A stretch of DNA of 64,000 bases. Source: Anaerocolumna jejuensis DSM 15929. Lineage in GTDB: Bacteria > Bacillota > Clostridia > Lachnospirales > Lachnospiraceae. Under the pieces are notes generated by a model. The model was not told the DNA's origin and searched no databases. It saw only the letters and a program-made list of their open reading frames with translations. The stretch lies in the NCBI RefSeq assembly GCF_900142215.1, contig NZ_FRAC01000015.1, positions 1 to 64,000 of the forward strand, read 5' to 3'. Shown in pieces: positions 1-9,199 of this stretch; the first letter of the stretch is position 1, and each line of letters begins with the position of its first letter. The translations under genes were made by a program, and so were the position numbers.

Positions 1-3000
1 ATATCGGCACCAAAGCGGCTGGTTATTCGGGTACAGCTTCCTGACTCATCGTATTCCTTGGCTGCCCAGTCATAATCCTGCCATTCCCTGATGATCTGCC
101 CGGTCTTGTCCCTCTCCAGTCTCAGCTTCACATGCTGGTTTTCTGCTTCTGCCAGATCACCGTTTTTATTATAAGCAAAAGCATCAAAGCTTTGGTCATG
201 GTAATCCGTACGAACCACCTGACCAATCCTATCATACTGATACCTGGTATACCGCCCTCCCGGACGGCAGATTTTTGTTATCAGGCCGGAATAATCCCGC
301 TCATAGACATATGTTTGACCGCCATATTGAATTTCTCTCGTAATATTTCCCTTCTCATCCCGGTCAAACTGCCAGATCTCCCCTTTTTCATCGGTGACGG
401 AAACAAGCTGTTCTTCACTATTATAATCATATCGGATAGCCCTCTCCCCTTGGGTACGGGAGGTGATACTGCCTAAGATGGTATAGGTAAAGCTTACTTC
501 CCGATTGTTGTCTTTCGCTTTTAACACGCCATCGTAGCCATCATATGTCAGGGCAATCTGGTTTCCATCGGATAGATATGCCCTTACCATCCGGTTCAGG
601 GAATCATACTGATAAGTTTCCATAGCTCCCAACGGATTCTTTTCACTGATACAGTTTCCTCTGCTGTCATACTCAAACTGAGAAGAACTGCCGTCTGGAA
701 GTGTTATCTGGCTGAGATTGAAGTGCTGGTCGTAACAGAAGCTTACTTCCTCTCCCTTCGCATTTACAATTGCTTCCACAAGCTTCTGTCCATTATAACG
801 ATAAACGGTTTCTCTTCCCTCTTCGTCAAGGGTGCTGCCAAGAGTTCCATCCTCCTTCCAATGAAAACTCCGGCTGTGGCCCTCCGGATTCGCCCGGCTG
901 GTCAGAGCACCTTCCTGATTGTAGGCAAATTTTGTTTTGCTTCCATCTGCAAAAGTAATTCCTGTTACCTGGGACCAATCATTGTACTCAAATGCAGTGG
1001 CTCTTCCTTCTTCATCTACGGTCTGTACCACCTGGTACCGCTCGTTATAGGTCTTCCCTGTTTCACTAAAGTCCGGATAGGTGATCCTGGTACACAGGGA
1101 ACGCTTATCATAATCGTATCTGGCAGGCTTTCCATCCCGGCCGGTCCATACTTCATTATAGCCCTCTTCCTCATGGTATTGAATCAGAATGGTCAGTACC
1201 CCGCCATCACCCCAGCTTTCGACTGCCTTTGCACCATCCTCTTCTTTATCGTATTTCCAATAGAAGGAATGATTATTCCTGTCCGTTTTCTGGCGCAGCA
1301 GATGATTACTGTACTTCATATGCAGGGCCTTTCCCATGGCATCCGTTACTTCGATTAAATCCTGCTCCTCGCTATACGCATAGCGGACAAGAGTACGGCT
1401 ATGTCCTCCAGCTTCCTGTAAGGCAATCTCAGTCAGCCGGCCTGCTTCATTGACAGCAGCCTTCAGAATTCTTCCGGCACTGTCTCTGATCTGGCTTAAA
1501 TACCCGGTCGCATCATAGGAGAATTCAATGGCATGGCCTGCCCGGTTGCTAACACGGTTCAGCTTATAAGGAAGATATCCGCCCTCACATGCCATCAGCT
1601 TATAGCGGTAACCGCTCTCCGGCTCAACAAGTTCATAAAACTCTTCCATCCTTCTCAGCAGCAGCCCGTTCTCATAGCTGAAGGTTTCCTCTCCGGTCAG
1701 CAGACTCTGGAAAATTCCCACCCTGCCGTCATTGAGGAAAACCGCAAGAGCACGATCCTCTTCCAGCACCTCCATTCCCATTTCAAAGTTGAAGCGGGTT
1801 CCATGTCCCAGATGTCCAACCAACCGGCTGGCACTGCACCAGTTTCTTCGAAAGACAAGAGGAAGGGGGCCTGGAAGCTCAAAGTCTACGGTATCATAGA
1901 GGACATTTCCTTCAATTAAATCGATTGGCTCACCACCCAAGGTGCACAACGCTTTTTGCATCCAGCCTGGCATTTTCGTACCATAACGCGCAGCCAGTTT
2001 CTTTGCTCCCACGTTCATTCCCCTGGCAACGGCCGGCATGGCAAATCCGACACCAAAAGAAAACAAGCCCTGCTCCCAGTTATATCCCTTTGACCGGCCG
2101 CTGAACACATCGATTCCCTGAGAAATGGCATCTGTGAAAAGGGAGGTTGTTCCACTGATTACCATTTTAGCCAAAAGCTTATTACCTAACAACGTGACTC
2201 CCTTTAATACCGGCAGCCCCAGGATAGCCCCAGAGACCGCTCCCTCAACTACTCCTTTTAATCCAGCCAGTAAATAATCCCCCGTGCTGCTGACTTCTCC
2301 CCGCATGACATCTCCAACCGCAGTTCCCACAACAGCAAGGCCTCCGCTCAGCGCCGCACCCATTATAATAGGGCCTGCCAGGCCGCCCGTTCCCACGATT
2401 GCGGCCGCAGCCACACAAACTACCGCAACGGCAGCCAGGCCAATCAGAACATTTTTACCAAGCTCCCACCAGTCAAAAGTCTTCTCTTCCCATGCGATTT
2501 CTTCATTCAGACGCTGGGAAAAGACCTCCTTGTACCTTCCCTTATACATCAGGTCTGCCCCTGCCCTGATATGGGTATTCCCGGCTGCACCACCCATCAA
2601 ATACAGAGAAGATACCTCGTTTGCATTAACAATGATATCCCCTGTTTCTGCAAAAGCTTTGACCTGCTCCCTGGCTGTCAGGATAAGCTTCTGCTTTGAA
2701 AAGATGTTCAAATCCTCATGGCTTTTTATCCTTACTCCCTGACCTGCATCCATAGCCAAAAACAACTCTTCCTGTGCTGTAAAGCTGATATCCGTTTCTC
2801 CAAGCTTCCATTCTTTTCCCTGGGGAGTTGCCATGTACTTCATGCTGGGTTTTGATGTCTTGGAACAACTGCCTCCATTTTTTCGCACCACATTCACTGC
2901 TATTGCACTGGTTTCCCTGTCACTGGAGAAATACAGGGAAAGTTCAGTTCCCTCCTCCGGCATGCAATAGAATAAATTCCCTCCCTGGGAAGCAAAAGGA

Positions 3001-3983
3001 AACCAGCAGGCTGTTGTTCCAGCTTGTCCCTGATCAATTCTCAGCTTCAGTTTCACTTGCTGGTTCTTTGCTTCCAAAACACTTCCCAGCAAAGAAACAC
3101 CACGAAGCCAGGGATTGGTCTGCACCGGGACAGCTGTTCCCGCTTCAAACCCAAGTATGTAACTAAAACAAAGAAGTCCCTTCTGTAGAAATGCCCGGCT
3201 GCTTTCCACGACCAGAAGCTGGTCCTGATAAATCACCTGATTTCCCAACTCCAGCCTCTGCCTGCTGTCCAAATGATATTTTATATACTGTTCCTCGTAA
3301 ACCTCCAGCCCCTTGCTCAGAGCCGCCTGATACTGACCAATATCCCGTTCCATCGCCACATGACAGCCATCATATAATTCTGTCAGTTTTTTCGTCAGCC
3401 CAACCGAAAATCTGGGAACAGTTCCTGAGACGTCCGGAATCAATACTGTATGAAATTGAGAGGCAATCCTCTTTAAAAATGCCCAGTCCGTTTCCCTGTA
3501 TTGTATGAATAATTGACCAGTCGTCTGCCCTGCTGAAATAGCAGGACTTAGAAACGTGCTGCCAGGATACGCATGGAGCACATTTTGAATCAGGCTGTGA
3601 TAACTCATCCCATTATCCTGAAAGGAACGACTTCTTTCCTGATAATCTAAAAAGCTGCTATAAGAAGCCGCCCGAAGACGAATCAAGTGCAGCTGATTCC
3701 TCTCAAGCACCTCTACCTCTGTTACCGTACCGGAAAAAAGCAGGCTTCTCCCTTCCTGGTTCTCTCCATAAATCGCAATCGGATCTCGACTGGTAGTCCT
3801 TTCAATCCAGTCTGCTCCCTTGCTGTCCCAGAGGATTCCCTCTAAATGAAGCTGTGCATGCTCATTCATTTTTTGAATAATGGTAAGACTGCTGATTTCT
3901 TGAATGGGATAGGGTGATTCAACCTGAAGCTGCCCGGCGGTGAATCCATTATCCATTTGGCCCAATGCTCCGCTTTTGTACAT
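1..3983 (-). CDS. VgrG-RHS fusion polymorphic toxin (3' end outside window)
   Basis: An open frame begins at ATG 3983, behind GGAGG, and stays open to the left edge, so at least 1327 residues are visible and the C-terminus is missing. Residues 1 to about 390 resemble the spike protein encoded at 5984-7483, sharing the IQKMNEH motif and the QYRETDWAFLKR-type motif of the phage D/VgrG gp27 domain. Residues about 510-660 are alanine/glycine-rich and hydrophobic, as in the segments preceding Rhs effector cores. A DUF6531-like block starts near 683 (EPIDLIEGNVLYDTVDFELP). From about 800 on there are many YD/RHS repeats, which form a shell around a C-terminal toxin in known family members. The toxin tip and any immunity gene lie beyond the window. 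Presumed role, by inference from the family: spike-borne antibacterial or anti-host effector delivered by a contractile apparatus. Confidence 0.85.
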   Translation of the reverse strand, partial: MYKSGALGQMDNGFTAGQLQVESPYPIQEISSLTIIQKMNEHAQLHLEGILWDSKGADWIERTTSRDPIAIYGENQEGRSLLFSGTVTEVEVLERNQLHLIRLRAASYSSFLDYQERSRSFQDNGMSYHSLIQNVLHAYPGSTFLSPAISAGQTTGQLFIQYRETDWAFLKRIASQFHTVLIPDVSGTVPRFSVGLTKKLTELYDGCHVAMERDIGQYQAALSKGLEVYEEQYIKYHLDSRQRLELGNQVIYQDQLLVVESSRAFLQKGLLCFSYILGFEAGTAVPVQTNPWLRGVSLLGSVLEAKNQQVKLKLRIDQGQAGTTACWFPFASQGGNLFYCMPEEGTELSLYFSSDRETSAIAVNVVRKNGGSCSKTSKPSMKYMATPQGKEWKLGETDISFTAQEELFLAMDAGQGVRIKSHEDLNIFSKQKLILTAREQVKAFAETGDIIVNANEVSSLYLMGGAAGNTHIRAGADLMYKGRYKEVFSQRLNEEIAWEEKTFDWWELGKNVLIGLAAVAVVCVAAAAIVGTGGLAGPIIMGAALSGGLAVVGTAVGDVMRGEVSSTGDYLLAGLKGVVEGAVSGAILGLPVLKGVTLLGNKLLAKMVISGTTSLFTDAISQGIDVFSGRSKGYNWEQGLFSFGVGFAMPAVARGMNVGAKKLAARYGTKMPGWMQKALCTLGGEPIDLIEGNVLYDTVDFELPGPLPLVFRRNWCSASRLVGHLGHGTRFNFEMGMEVLEEDRALAVFLNDGRVGIFQSLLTGEETFSYENGLLLRRMEEFYELVEPESGYRYKLMACEGGYLPYKLNRVSNRAGHAIEFSYDATGYLSQIRDSAGRILKAAVNEAGRLTEIALQEAGGHSRTLVRYAYSEEQDLIEVTDAMGKALHMKYSNHLLRQKTDRNNHSFYWKYDKEEDGAKAVESWGDGGVLTILIQYHEEEGYNEVWTGRDGKPARYDYDKRSLCTRITYPDFSETGKTYNERYQVVQTVDEEGRATAFEYNDWSQVTGITFADGSKTKFAYNQEGALTSRANPEGHSRSFHWKEDGTLGSTLDEEGRETVYRYNGQKLVEAIVNAKGEEVSFCYDQHFNLSQITLPDGSSSQFEYDSRGNCISEKNPLGAMETYQYDSLNRMVRAYLSDGNQIALTYDGYDGVLKAKDNNREVSFTYTILGSITSRTQGERAIRYDYNSEEQLVSVTDEKGEIWQFDRDEKGNITREIQYGGQTYVYERDYSGLITKICRPGGRYTRYQYDRIGQVVRTDYHDQSFDAFAYNKNGDLAEAENQHVKLRLERDKTGQIIREWQDYDWAAKEYDESGSCTRITSRFGAD

Positions 3984-3994
3984 ACAAATACCTC

Positions 3995-4441
3995 CTAAAC
4001 CCCCTGACCATCATCTATAAAAGTGATGATTCCGCCATACGCACATGCAATCGTGCATTTTACAGTAATTGCCGGTTTTCCATCTACCAACATTTCTGTC
4101 TGAGCATCCAGCCACTTGGCTCCCAGCTTTGGCACACATAGTTTCCCCTGGATTGGCAAAGTAACCTCTGCTGGATTCCCATTCTCATCTGTCATTGGTA
4201 ACAAATCCCTGGTATCATTAATTTCAATTGTAATTTCCCCATTTTCTTCTGAATGACATGCTCCAAAAGGCGGAATATTCTGATCCAGCCCAACCTTACA
4301 GTCTTCCTCATGAAGCATTGCCTTCCCTCTGATCTTTGAGCCATGGGATGCCGGCATATCCAGCTTCCTGATATGTGTTCCACAATTACAATAAATTTGT
4401 GCTCCCCGTACCACATATGGATATTGCATCTCTTCTGCCAT
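3995..4441 (-). CDS. DUF4280 PAAR-like spike-tip protein
   Basis: This 148-residue protein fits the DUF4280 (PAAR-like) family. It has an early CNCG pair, a central IPPFGACHS segment, and the family-like ending with C-x3-C and GGIITFIDDGQ. PAAR proteins cap the VgrG trimer and sharpen the spike, and DUF4280 members in Firmicutes often sit beside Rhs toxins. Here the gene lies 11 bp upstream of the VgrG-RHS fusion in the same transcription direction, which supports a tip role for that effector. Four cysteines and one histidine could bind a metal. The family call is firm; the structural role is inferred. Confidence 0.85.
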   Translation of the reverse strand: MAEEMQYPYVVRGAQIYCNCGTHIRKLDMPASHGSKIRGKAMLHEEDCKVGLDQNIPPFGACHSEENGEITIEINDTRDLLPMTDENGNPAEVTLPIQGKLCVPKLGAKWLDAQTEMLVDGKPAITVKCTIACAYGGIITFIDDGQGV

Positions 4442-4472
4442 TTCAGTCCTCCTTTTCTCTCATCAATAACTT

Positions 4473-4982
4473 TTACAGAAATTTGACCGGAGTAAACCAG
4501 ATTCCCTCCGGCTCACGGCGTAAGATACTTTCCGCCACATCAAGGCGTACAAGTAAATTGCCCTTAAGCTGCTTTACCCGAAAGATTTTAGCGTACTCCA
4601 CTTGATTCTGATTTAATACAATTTTTATTTCTTTATACTTCCTGCCAATATCAAACTCCTCTGCAGAAACACAATCGATCTCTGGTACAGATATCCGGTA
4701 GTAGTTATGCTGAAGACTTTCCTTTTTATCAATCAGGATAATCCTTTGAAAGCTCATATCTCTCTGGTACTTTCCCATCACCTTCTGAATCCTTTCCCCA
4801 ATCATTGGAAAAGGTTGTAGAAGGTAGTCAGAATACTGGTCCTTTAGTCCCAGGTTTTCTACATAAAGTGTCAAAAGAGCTTTTTCATCCTTACACTGTT
4901 CTCCGTCAGAAAATCCGGGGGGTATCCGAATGAATGGTAAATGCTTTAGCCGGTTATCCTGTTGCATCATAAAATACTCCAT
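4473..4982 (-). CDS. Unknown protein of the spike/RHS cassette
   Basis: This 169-residue protein is not one I can assign securely. The frame opens earlier with TTG at 5018, but ATG 4982 has AGGTGAGA just upstream and leaves only 4 bp after the preceding stop, so I take 4982 as the start. There is no signal peptide or membrane segment. The C-terminal end (DVAESILRREPEGIWFTPV) vaguely recalls Imm11/DUF1629-type immunity proteins, which commonly finish with a G-I-x-F pattern. Its position between the pentapeptide-repeat protein and the PAAR-like gene would also suit an adaptor. Both readings are weak. Confidence 0.7.
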   Translation of the reverse strand: MEYFMMQQDNRLKHLPFIRIPPGFSDGEQCKDEKALLTLYVENLGLKDQYSDYLLQPFPMIGERIQKVMGKYQRDMSFQRIILIDKKESLQHNYYRISVPEIDCVSAEEFDIGRKYKEIKIVLNQNQVEYAKIFRVKQLKGNLLVRLDVAESILRREPEGIWFTPVKFL

Positions 4983-4986
4983 ATTC

Positions 4987-5970
4987 TCACCTGCTCTCTG
5001 GTATTCTGGTATTTTCAAGAACTGCGTTGTTAAAATTCACCTCTTCTACTAAAAGTGCACCGTCAAAATCCACATTGGAAAGAGTTGCTCCTTCAAAGGA
5101 AACCTGACTTAACTTCGATCCTGCAAAGCTGACATGCTCAAGAGCCGCACCAGAAAAATTCACCTCAAAAAACTGAGTTTCTTCCATATTAGTATTCTTT
5201 AAGATACACTTACTAAAATCACTGAACAGTAGCTGGCCTTTATTCCAACTGCTCTCTGTAAAATCACTTCCGGCAAAAGAGGAATACAAAAATTTAAGTC
5301 CGTCATAATTCCCCCTTGACAAGTCCAGCTTTTCATAGATTTCGTGGTTGAATACTATTTGTTCTTTTGATTGTAAATAACGTCTAACCTCTCTGAAATC
5401 CTTTTCCGTAATGTCTTCCTTATATAAAATATCCACACGATCAAGAAGTCCGCCAATGCATACTACAAAAACCGGAGCCTTTACAATCTTTCTATACCCT
5501 TCTGTCTGAAACACTTTCCGCATTCCCAATCGAATCAATTCCGCCAAAAATATCTGATATTTCTGGCTTTCCTCAAAAATACGGCTTTGCGCTTCTCGGA
5601 GTGTCGTTCTCATAGGAGATTCTTTACGCAAGGTTTCTACCATATCTGAAAATTCAGTCAAATATTTTAAAACCTCATTCACTTCGTAGCTGCCACTGCA
5701 TTCCACCGTATCCAGATACCAATTTTCATCGAAAGCGTCCAATCGCAATTCATGTTTATTTAACAAAATGTTGGTACGTAGCAGTGAAAATTGCAGATAT
5801 GCAATGGCTCCTTTTTCTCCCGTTTTCTGCATTTCATAAATCAATTCTCCATATTTAGAAATACAGTCAGAAAGCTGATCCGTCAGTTCATCTAAATGTT
5901 TTTTTATATATAAGTCTAACTGATTTAATAGTTCTGTACTCTTCTGGTTCAGATTAAAACCCTCTGCCAT
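4987..5970 (-). CDS. Pentapeptide-repeat protein of the spike/RHS cassette
   Basis: This 327-residue protein starts at ATG 5970 behind AGGAG. Residues 1 to about 225 are helical and charged, without a recognised domain. Residues about 230-320 carry a run of pentapeptide repeats (A/S-D/N-F-x-x type, e.g. SDFTES, VNFSGA, VSFAGS, VDFDGA), which would fold as a right-handed quadrilateral beta-helix of roughly four turns. Pentapeptide-repeat proteins are common companions of DUF4280/VgrG/Rhs genes, where they are thought to act as adaptors or spike extensions. The gene is followed within 4 bp by the next one, so translation is probably coupled. No signal peptide is seen. Confidence 0.8.
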   Translation of the reverse strand: MAEGFNLNQKSTELLNQLDLYIKKHLDELTDQLSDCISKYGELIYEMQKTGEKGAIAYLQFSLLRTNILLNKHELRLDAFDENWYLDTVECSGSYEVNEVLKYLTEFSDMVETLRKESPMRTTLREAQSRIFEESQKYQIFLAELIRLGMRKVFQTEGYRKIVKAPVFVVCIGGLLDRVDILYKEDITEKDFREVRRYLQSKEQIVFNHEIYEKLDLSRGNYDGLKFLYSSFAGSDFTESSWNKGQLLFSDFSKCILKNTNMEETQFFEVNFSGAALEHVSFAGSKLSQVSFEGATLSNVDFDGALLVEEVNFNNAVLENTRIPESR

Positions 5971-5983
5971 TACTGCTCCTTTC

Positions 5984-7483
5984 TTAATTGGAATTTACTT
6001 CCTGACCAACAATTTCCACTTTATCCTTCATTTTTATTGAAGCAGTTTCAAGACAACTTAAATCCACTCCTGTATCTCCAACAATGTTAACATTTTGCTC
6101 TGCATACAAAAGGATATTCTTCTTTGATTCAAAGGTAATATCCTGGTCACTTGAGATTGAAACACCGCCATCATCCAAAAGGGTTATATACGTTCCATCT
6201 GCAAGAATGTAAATTCCTTCTGGTGTCAGGCGAATTTCTTTTCCATCTTTATTGCGGATAGATTTCACATTCGGATCATCCCGCTGACCACTATACCCAC
6301 CTCCTGCACCTCCGGCACTGGCACCTGAACTTCCTGCCCCCGTCTGCATAGAGGTATTCACAGAAGAATCAACAGGGTTATGTACAGAACTGATCGCATA
6401 AGCATGATCTTCTTTTTCATCCGGAAAATAGACACGCACACTATCCCCTGTCTCCGGCATACAATACCACCCACTTCCATCTTTAGAGGAATAAATCGTA
6501 GAATAGGGAAAGAAACAGGGCGTTCCTGGGGAATGGTTAATTGCATGATCCACTTCTAAGGAAACCTTTACCTGATCATTTTTAATCTCCTGAATCTCTC
6601 CATTCAAAGAGCAGCCGGCAATCTGGTTATTCCCCTGATACGGCTGACTCATTCCTTTTATACTGGTTAAAGTTAAAATCTGACGAAATACCCCTTTTTC
6701 CACCTGTCCAATGATTTCACTGACATACAAGGTCCGCCCTTTAAATGTCACCACATCCCCAATATCAACCTCCTGATCACATTCCACCTGATAGGAAAGA
6801 AAATCGTGATCACTAAGGCCTGAAACTCCGGCACCAGATAACTGTAAATATTTTGAAGAATTCATTTTCACCTGATATTCTGTGGCTGCAGCCACCCTGC
6901 TATTTCGCTTAGGAATACCAAAATAAATCCATGGCAGGGCAATATGGACATCATTTACCAAGCCAGTATTAAAATGTGAAGCCAGCCGGCGTAAAAACGC
7001 CCAATCTGTTTCCTGATATTGAACAAGAAGCTGTCCAATGGCTGCCCCTTGGGAAGCGAAGTCTGCCACACCCGCCTTCCCATATCCTGCGGATACTTGT
7101 CCCATCAGCGTTTTATATGACATCCCTTTTTGTTGGAAGGTACGTGTCCGCTTTTCAATATCTAACAGATAGCTGTAGGAAACAGCACTGACTTCCATAT
7201 AATACATACCATTTATGCTCTGTACCTGAATATCCTTCACAAGGCCCTGAAACAAGACATACTCGCTTCCATCTGCCCGGATGTAAGAAAAACTGATATT
7301 GCTCCCCCCAGTACATCTTTGCACGTCACTGTCTTTTTTCTCCTCTGGCAATAACGCCTTAATATAAAGAGTACTGTGTTCATTCATTTTCTGAATCACC
7401 ACAGCTTTTAGTAAATGCTTGATTTCATAAGGAGCAATCTTCAGATTTTGAAACGTAATCTCTTCATCATACTGTTTTCCCAT
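5984..7483 (-). CDS. VgrG/Pvc8-type contractile injection spike protein
   Basis: This 499-residue protein begins at ATG 7483 behind AAGGGGG. Residues 1 to about 270 match the phage late-control D (gp27-like) part of VgrG/Pvc8 proteins, including a QYQETDWAFLRRLASH-type motif. Residues about 290-370 look like the gp5 OB-fold (the stretch around SGWYCMPETGDSVRVYFP is typical). A Gly/Ser/Ala linker near 380-400 leads to a C-terminal beta-prism of alternating hydrophobic and polar residues (EIRLTPEG, GVSISSDQDITFES, NVNIVGD), as in trimeric spike needles. It is the stand-alone paralogue of the N-terminus of the RHS fusion. No tube, sheath or baseplate gene is in the window. Confidence 0.88.
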   Translation of the reverse strand: MGKQYDEEITFQNLKIAPYEIKHLLKAVVIQKMNEHSTLYIKALLPEEKKDSDVQRCTGGSNISFSYIRADGSEYVLFQGLVKDIQVQSINGMYYMEVSAVSYSYLLDIEKRTRTFQQKGMSYKTLMGQVSAGYGKAGVADFASQGAAIGQLLVQYQETDWAFLRRLASHFNTGLVNDVHIALPWIYFGIPKRNSRVAAATEYQVKMNSSKYLQLSGAGVSGLSDHDFLSYQVECDQEVDIGDVVTFKGRTLYVSEIIGQVEKGVFRQILTLTSIKGMSQPYQGNNQIAGCSLNGEIQEIKNDQVKVSLEVDHAINHSPGTPCFFPYSTIYSSKDGSGWYCMPETGDSVRVYFPDEKEDHAYAISSVHNPVDSSVNTSMQTGAGSSGASAGGAGGGYSGQRDDPNVKSIRNKDGKEIRLTPEGIYILADGTYITLLDDGGVSISSDQDITFESKKNILLYAEQNVNIVGDTGVDLSCLETASIKMKDKVEIVGQEVNSN

Positions 7484-7495
7484 TGTTATACCCCC

Positions 7496-8155
7496 TTAAT
7501 TCCTGTTCTGAACAATCTCAATTGACCTGACCATTTCAAATGCCGCTGTTCTCCAGTATTTCATTCCCTTCGTACGGCAGTTAAAAGTTCCCATATAAGG
7601 GATTCCCTCTGCTTCCAGGAAAAACATAAGATTATACAATTTCCCATCCATTGCAGGATTAGAAAATTCCACATAAGCAATATGCTTTCCTTCTACCTCT
7701 ACTACTCCCTGTTCCTTTGGCTTAATTCCCTGATTGATCCGCTTCATCATTCCAAAAGCCTGATTCCGAAAATCCTCTATCCCTTCATTTGTTACGGTTC
7801 CAATCATCTGTTGAAACAGAAGATTGACTGATCCGCTGGGATCGGTCAGAATGCACTGCGGCCGATGCTCGGAAGGATATTTAATTCTGGCCTCTTCTAA
7901 ACTCATGGAGTGAAAGCTTTTAGGAAGCATTATACTAATTGCTTCCTCCCATAAAAAACGACGTTCAAAATAAATCCACTTACCGTCAATCCTGATTCCC
8001 GTATATATATTCCTCTCTTCTGGCGGAACCTGGCTGGCATACAAATCATTTTCATTCTCTATGGAAACGTCAGATAATGAATGACTTTTCGCCTCTTCTC
8101 CTTCCTGTTGATTTCTAAGATCAAGAATCTGTTCATCAAAAAATTCTCTTTTCAT
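7496..8155 (-). CDS. Putative Rhs-effector chaperone (DcrB/DUF1795-like)
   Basis: The frame opens at ATG 8176, but ATG 8155 is the only one preceded by AAGGAG, so I place the start there (219 residues). The first 60 residues or so are acidic and probably flexible. From about residue 65 the pattern is WEEAISIMLPKSF, then a conserved-looking SVNLLFQQM strand, then VEGKHIAYVEF, then a closing MVRSIEIV. This resembles the DcrB/PsbP-like fold of DUF1795 Eag proteins, which bind hydrophobic pre-Rhs segments and load Rhs effectors onto VgrG. Position as first large gene of the cassette fits. I see the gene clearly; the chaperone assignment is inference from fold-like pattern and context. Confidence 0.6.
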   Translation of the reverse strand: MKREFFDEQILDLRNQQEGEEAKSHSLSDVSIENENDLYASQVPPEERNIYTGIRIDGKWIYFERRFLWEEAISIMLPKSFHSMSLEEARIKYPSEHRPQCILTDPSGSVNLLFQQMIGTVTNEGIEDFRNQAFGMMKRINQGIKPKEQGVVEVEGKHIAYVEFSNPAMDGKLYNLMFFLEAEGIPYMGTFNCRTKGMKYWRTAAFEMVRSIEIVQNRN

Positions 8156-8246
8156 ATTTATTGCCACTCCTTTCATGAAGAATTTTTTCGCTATCTCTTC
8201 CTTTTTCTTCTACTGATGATTTTAATCTATTTGTCATACCGGCCTC

Positions 8247-8423
8247 TCAGTCAACTAAAATTGTTTTCGCTTCTGCGGCAAGGGCTTCCCTGGCACATGG
8301 TTCCCATTCCTTACTTTCTTGCATCTGGTCATCACTCAAGCTGTCGATTCCTTTTACCTCACCAACCAATGTAAGCAAGTCCAACAAGATTGTTCGGTTA
8401 GTTTGGCTTATAATCTCCATCAT
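8247..8423 (-). CDS. Small ORF (58 residues) leading the spike/RHS cassette
   Basis: A 58-codon frame runs from ATG 8423 (a second ATG follows at 8420) to TGA at 8247-8249. GGGAG sits at a good distance upstream. The peptide is acidic, with an amphipathic first half (around ILLDLLTLVGEV) and one cysteine. It lies 91 bp before the chaperone-like gene in the same direction, so it may be the first gene of the cassette. No family is recognised. Support rests on the ribosome binding site, direction and coherent composition. Confidence 0.5.
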   Translation of the reverse strand: MMEIISQTNRTILLDLLTLVGEVKGIDSLSDDQMQESKEWEPCAREALAAEAKTILVD

Positions 8424-8469
8424 TTACCACTCCCTTTCTCATACTGCTCATTTATTTAATTCCATTCTG

Positions 8470-8703
8470 TCAATGCGGACATTTATGCATTTCAGAAGGT
8501 TTTAAGTCTTTGTATCGGAACGTCAGCTCACCTGTCTCATCCTCAAACACAATATCCCCCTTGCCAAATTGTCTAAATCAGATTATGATTTGGACCAGAT
8601 TTAAAATAAATTTCGTCTTCCTACTTCCACTGGAATCAAAAAGGAAAATAACAGATTTGTTCATACTTGATGTCTGCTCATCAGCAAACACTGTAATATG
8701 CAT
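8470..8703 (-). pseudogene. Decayed small ORF interrupted by an in-frame TGA
   Basis: From ATG 8703 the frame codes 41 residues, meets TGA at 8578-8580, and continues in the same frame for 35 more residues to TGA 8470. The second part (around FEDETGELTFRYKDL and ending MHKCPH) looks protein-like and may be the start of a zinc-ribbon. No Shine-Dalgarno sequence precedes ATG 8703. I read it as a broken gene or remnant next to the mobile-looking cassette. A separate short gene starting at an internal GTG behind AAGGGGG is possible. Confidence 0.3.
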
Positions 8704-9199
8704 TATAAGAACGGATAGAATTAAAAAATGACACCAAAAATAGACCTTTGCTTCTTACTATTTTCCCCTTGTTTCCCCTGTTTCTATTATGTGACATTTT
8801 TAGCATATCGCTATAAATGAGCATTTTTGCTTCAATATTTTACCATAAAAATATAAAGTTATGGTTGATGACACCATCTCAGAAAAAACTCCGCTCTCGT
8901 CAAAGGCGAAACGTCCAACTGAAAATGTGAAGGTTTTTTAATGTTCTGTCATTCCATTATATACCATAATATTACATTTTTCAACCCAATATTCCAAATT
9001 ATATGCTTTATGTCACAAATTTACTTTTGAACCTTACTTTTGAAATCATATAAAATAACTTTCACTTAAAAAATGAAATACAATTGCATGAAAAAAGGAC
9101 TTTAACTTTTGTATAATGAAGTCACCACAACCCCAAAATACGAAAGGTAAAGTCCCTATGTCCAATTTAGATGAACTTCGTTTTGAAAGCAAAATCTTT
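8704..9199. other. AT-rich intergenic region with possible IS-end remnant
   Basis: About 500 bases hold no convincing complete gene. At 9088-9160 an inverted repeat (GGACTTTA at one side, TAAAGTCC at the other) flanks a TATAAT-like box. It is followed on the plus strand by an ATG (9159) whose first 14 or so codons (starting MSNLDELRFESK) look like the beginning of a protein. That frame then runs into the 3' end of the XRE gene coded on the opposite strand. This arrangement suggests the left end of an insertion sequence truncated at about 9200. The family is not identified. Confidence 0.3.

Noticed and set aside
1..3983. Several plus-strand frames of 60-211 codons
   Set aside because: They are antisense shadows of the continuous minus-strand VgrG-RHS coding frame.
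8470..8703. A selenoprotein using the in-frame TGA
   Set aside because: No SECIS-like hairpin was evident just after the TGA and the frame lacks a ribosome site; decay is simpler.
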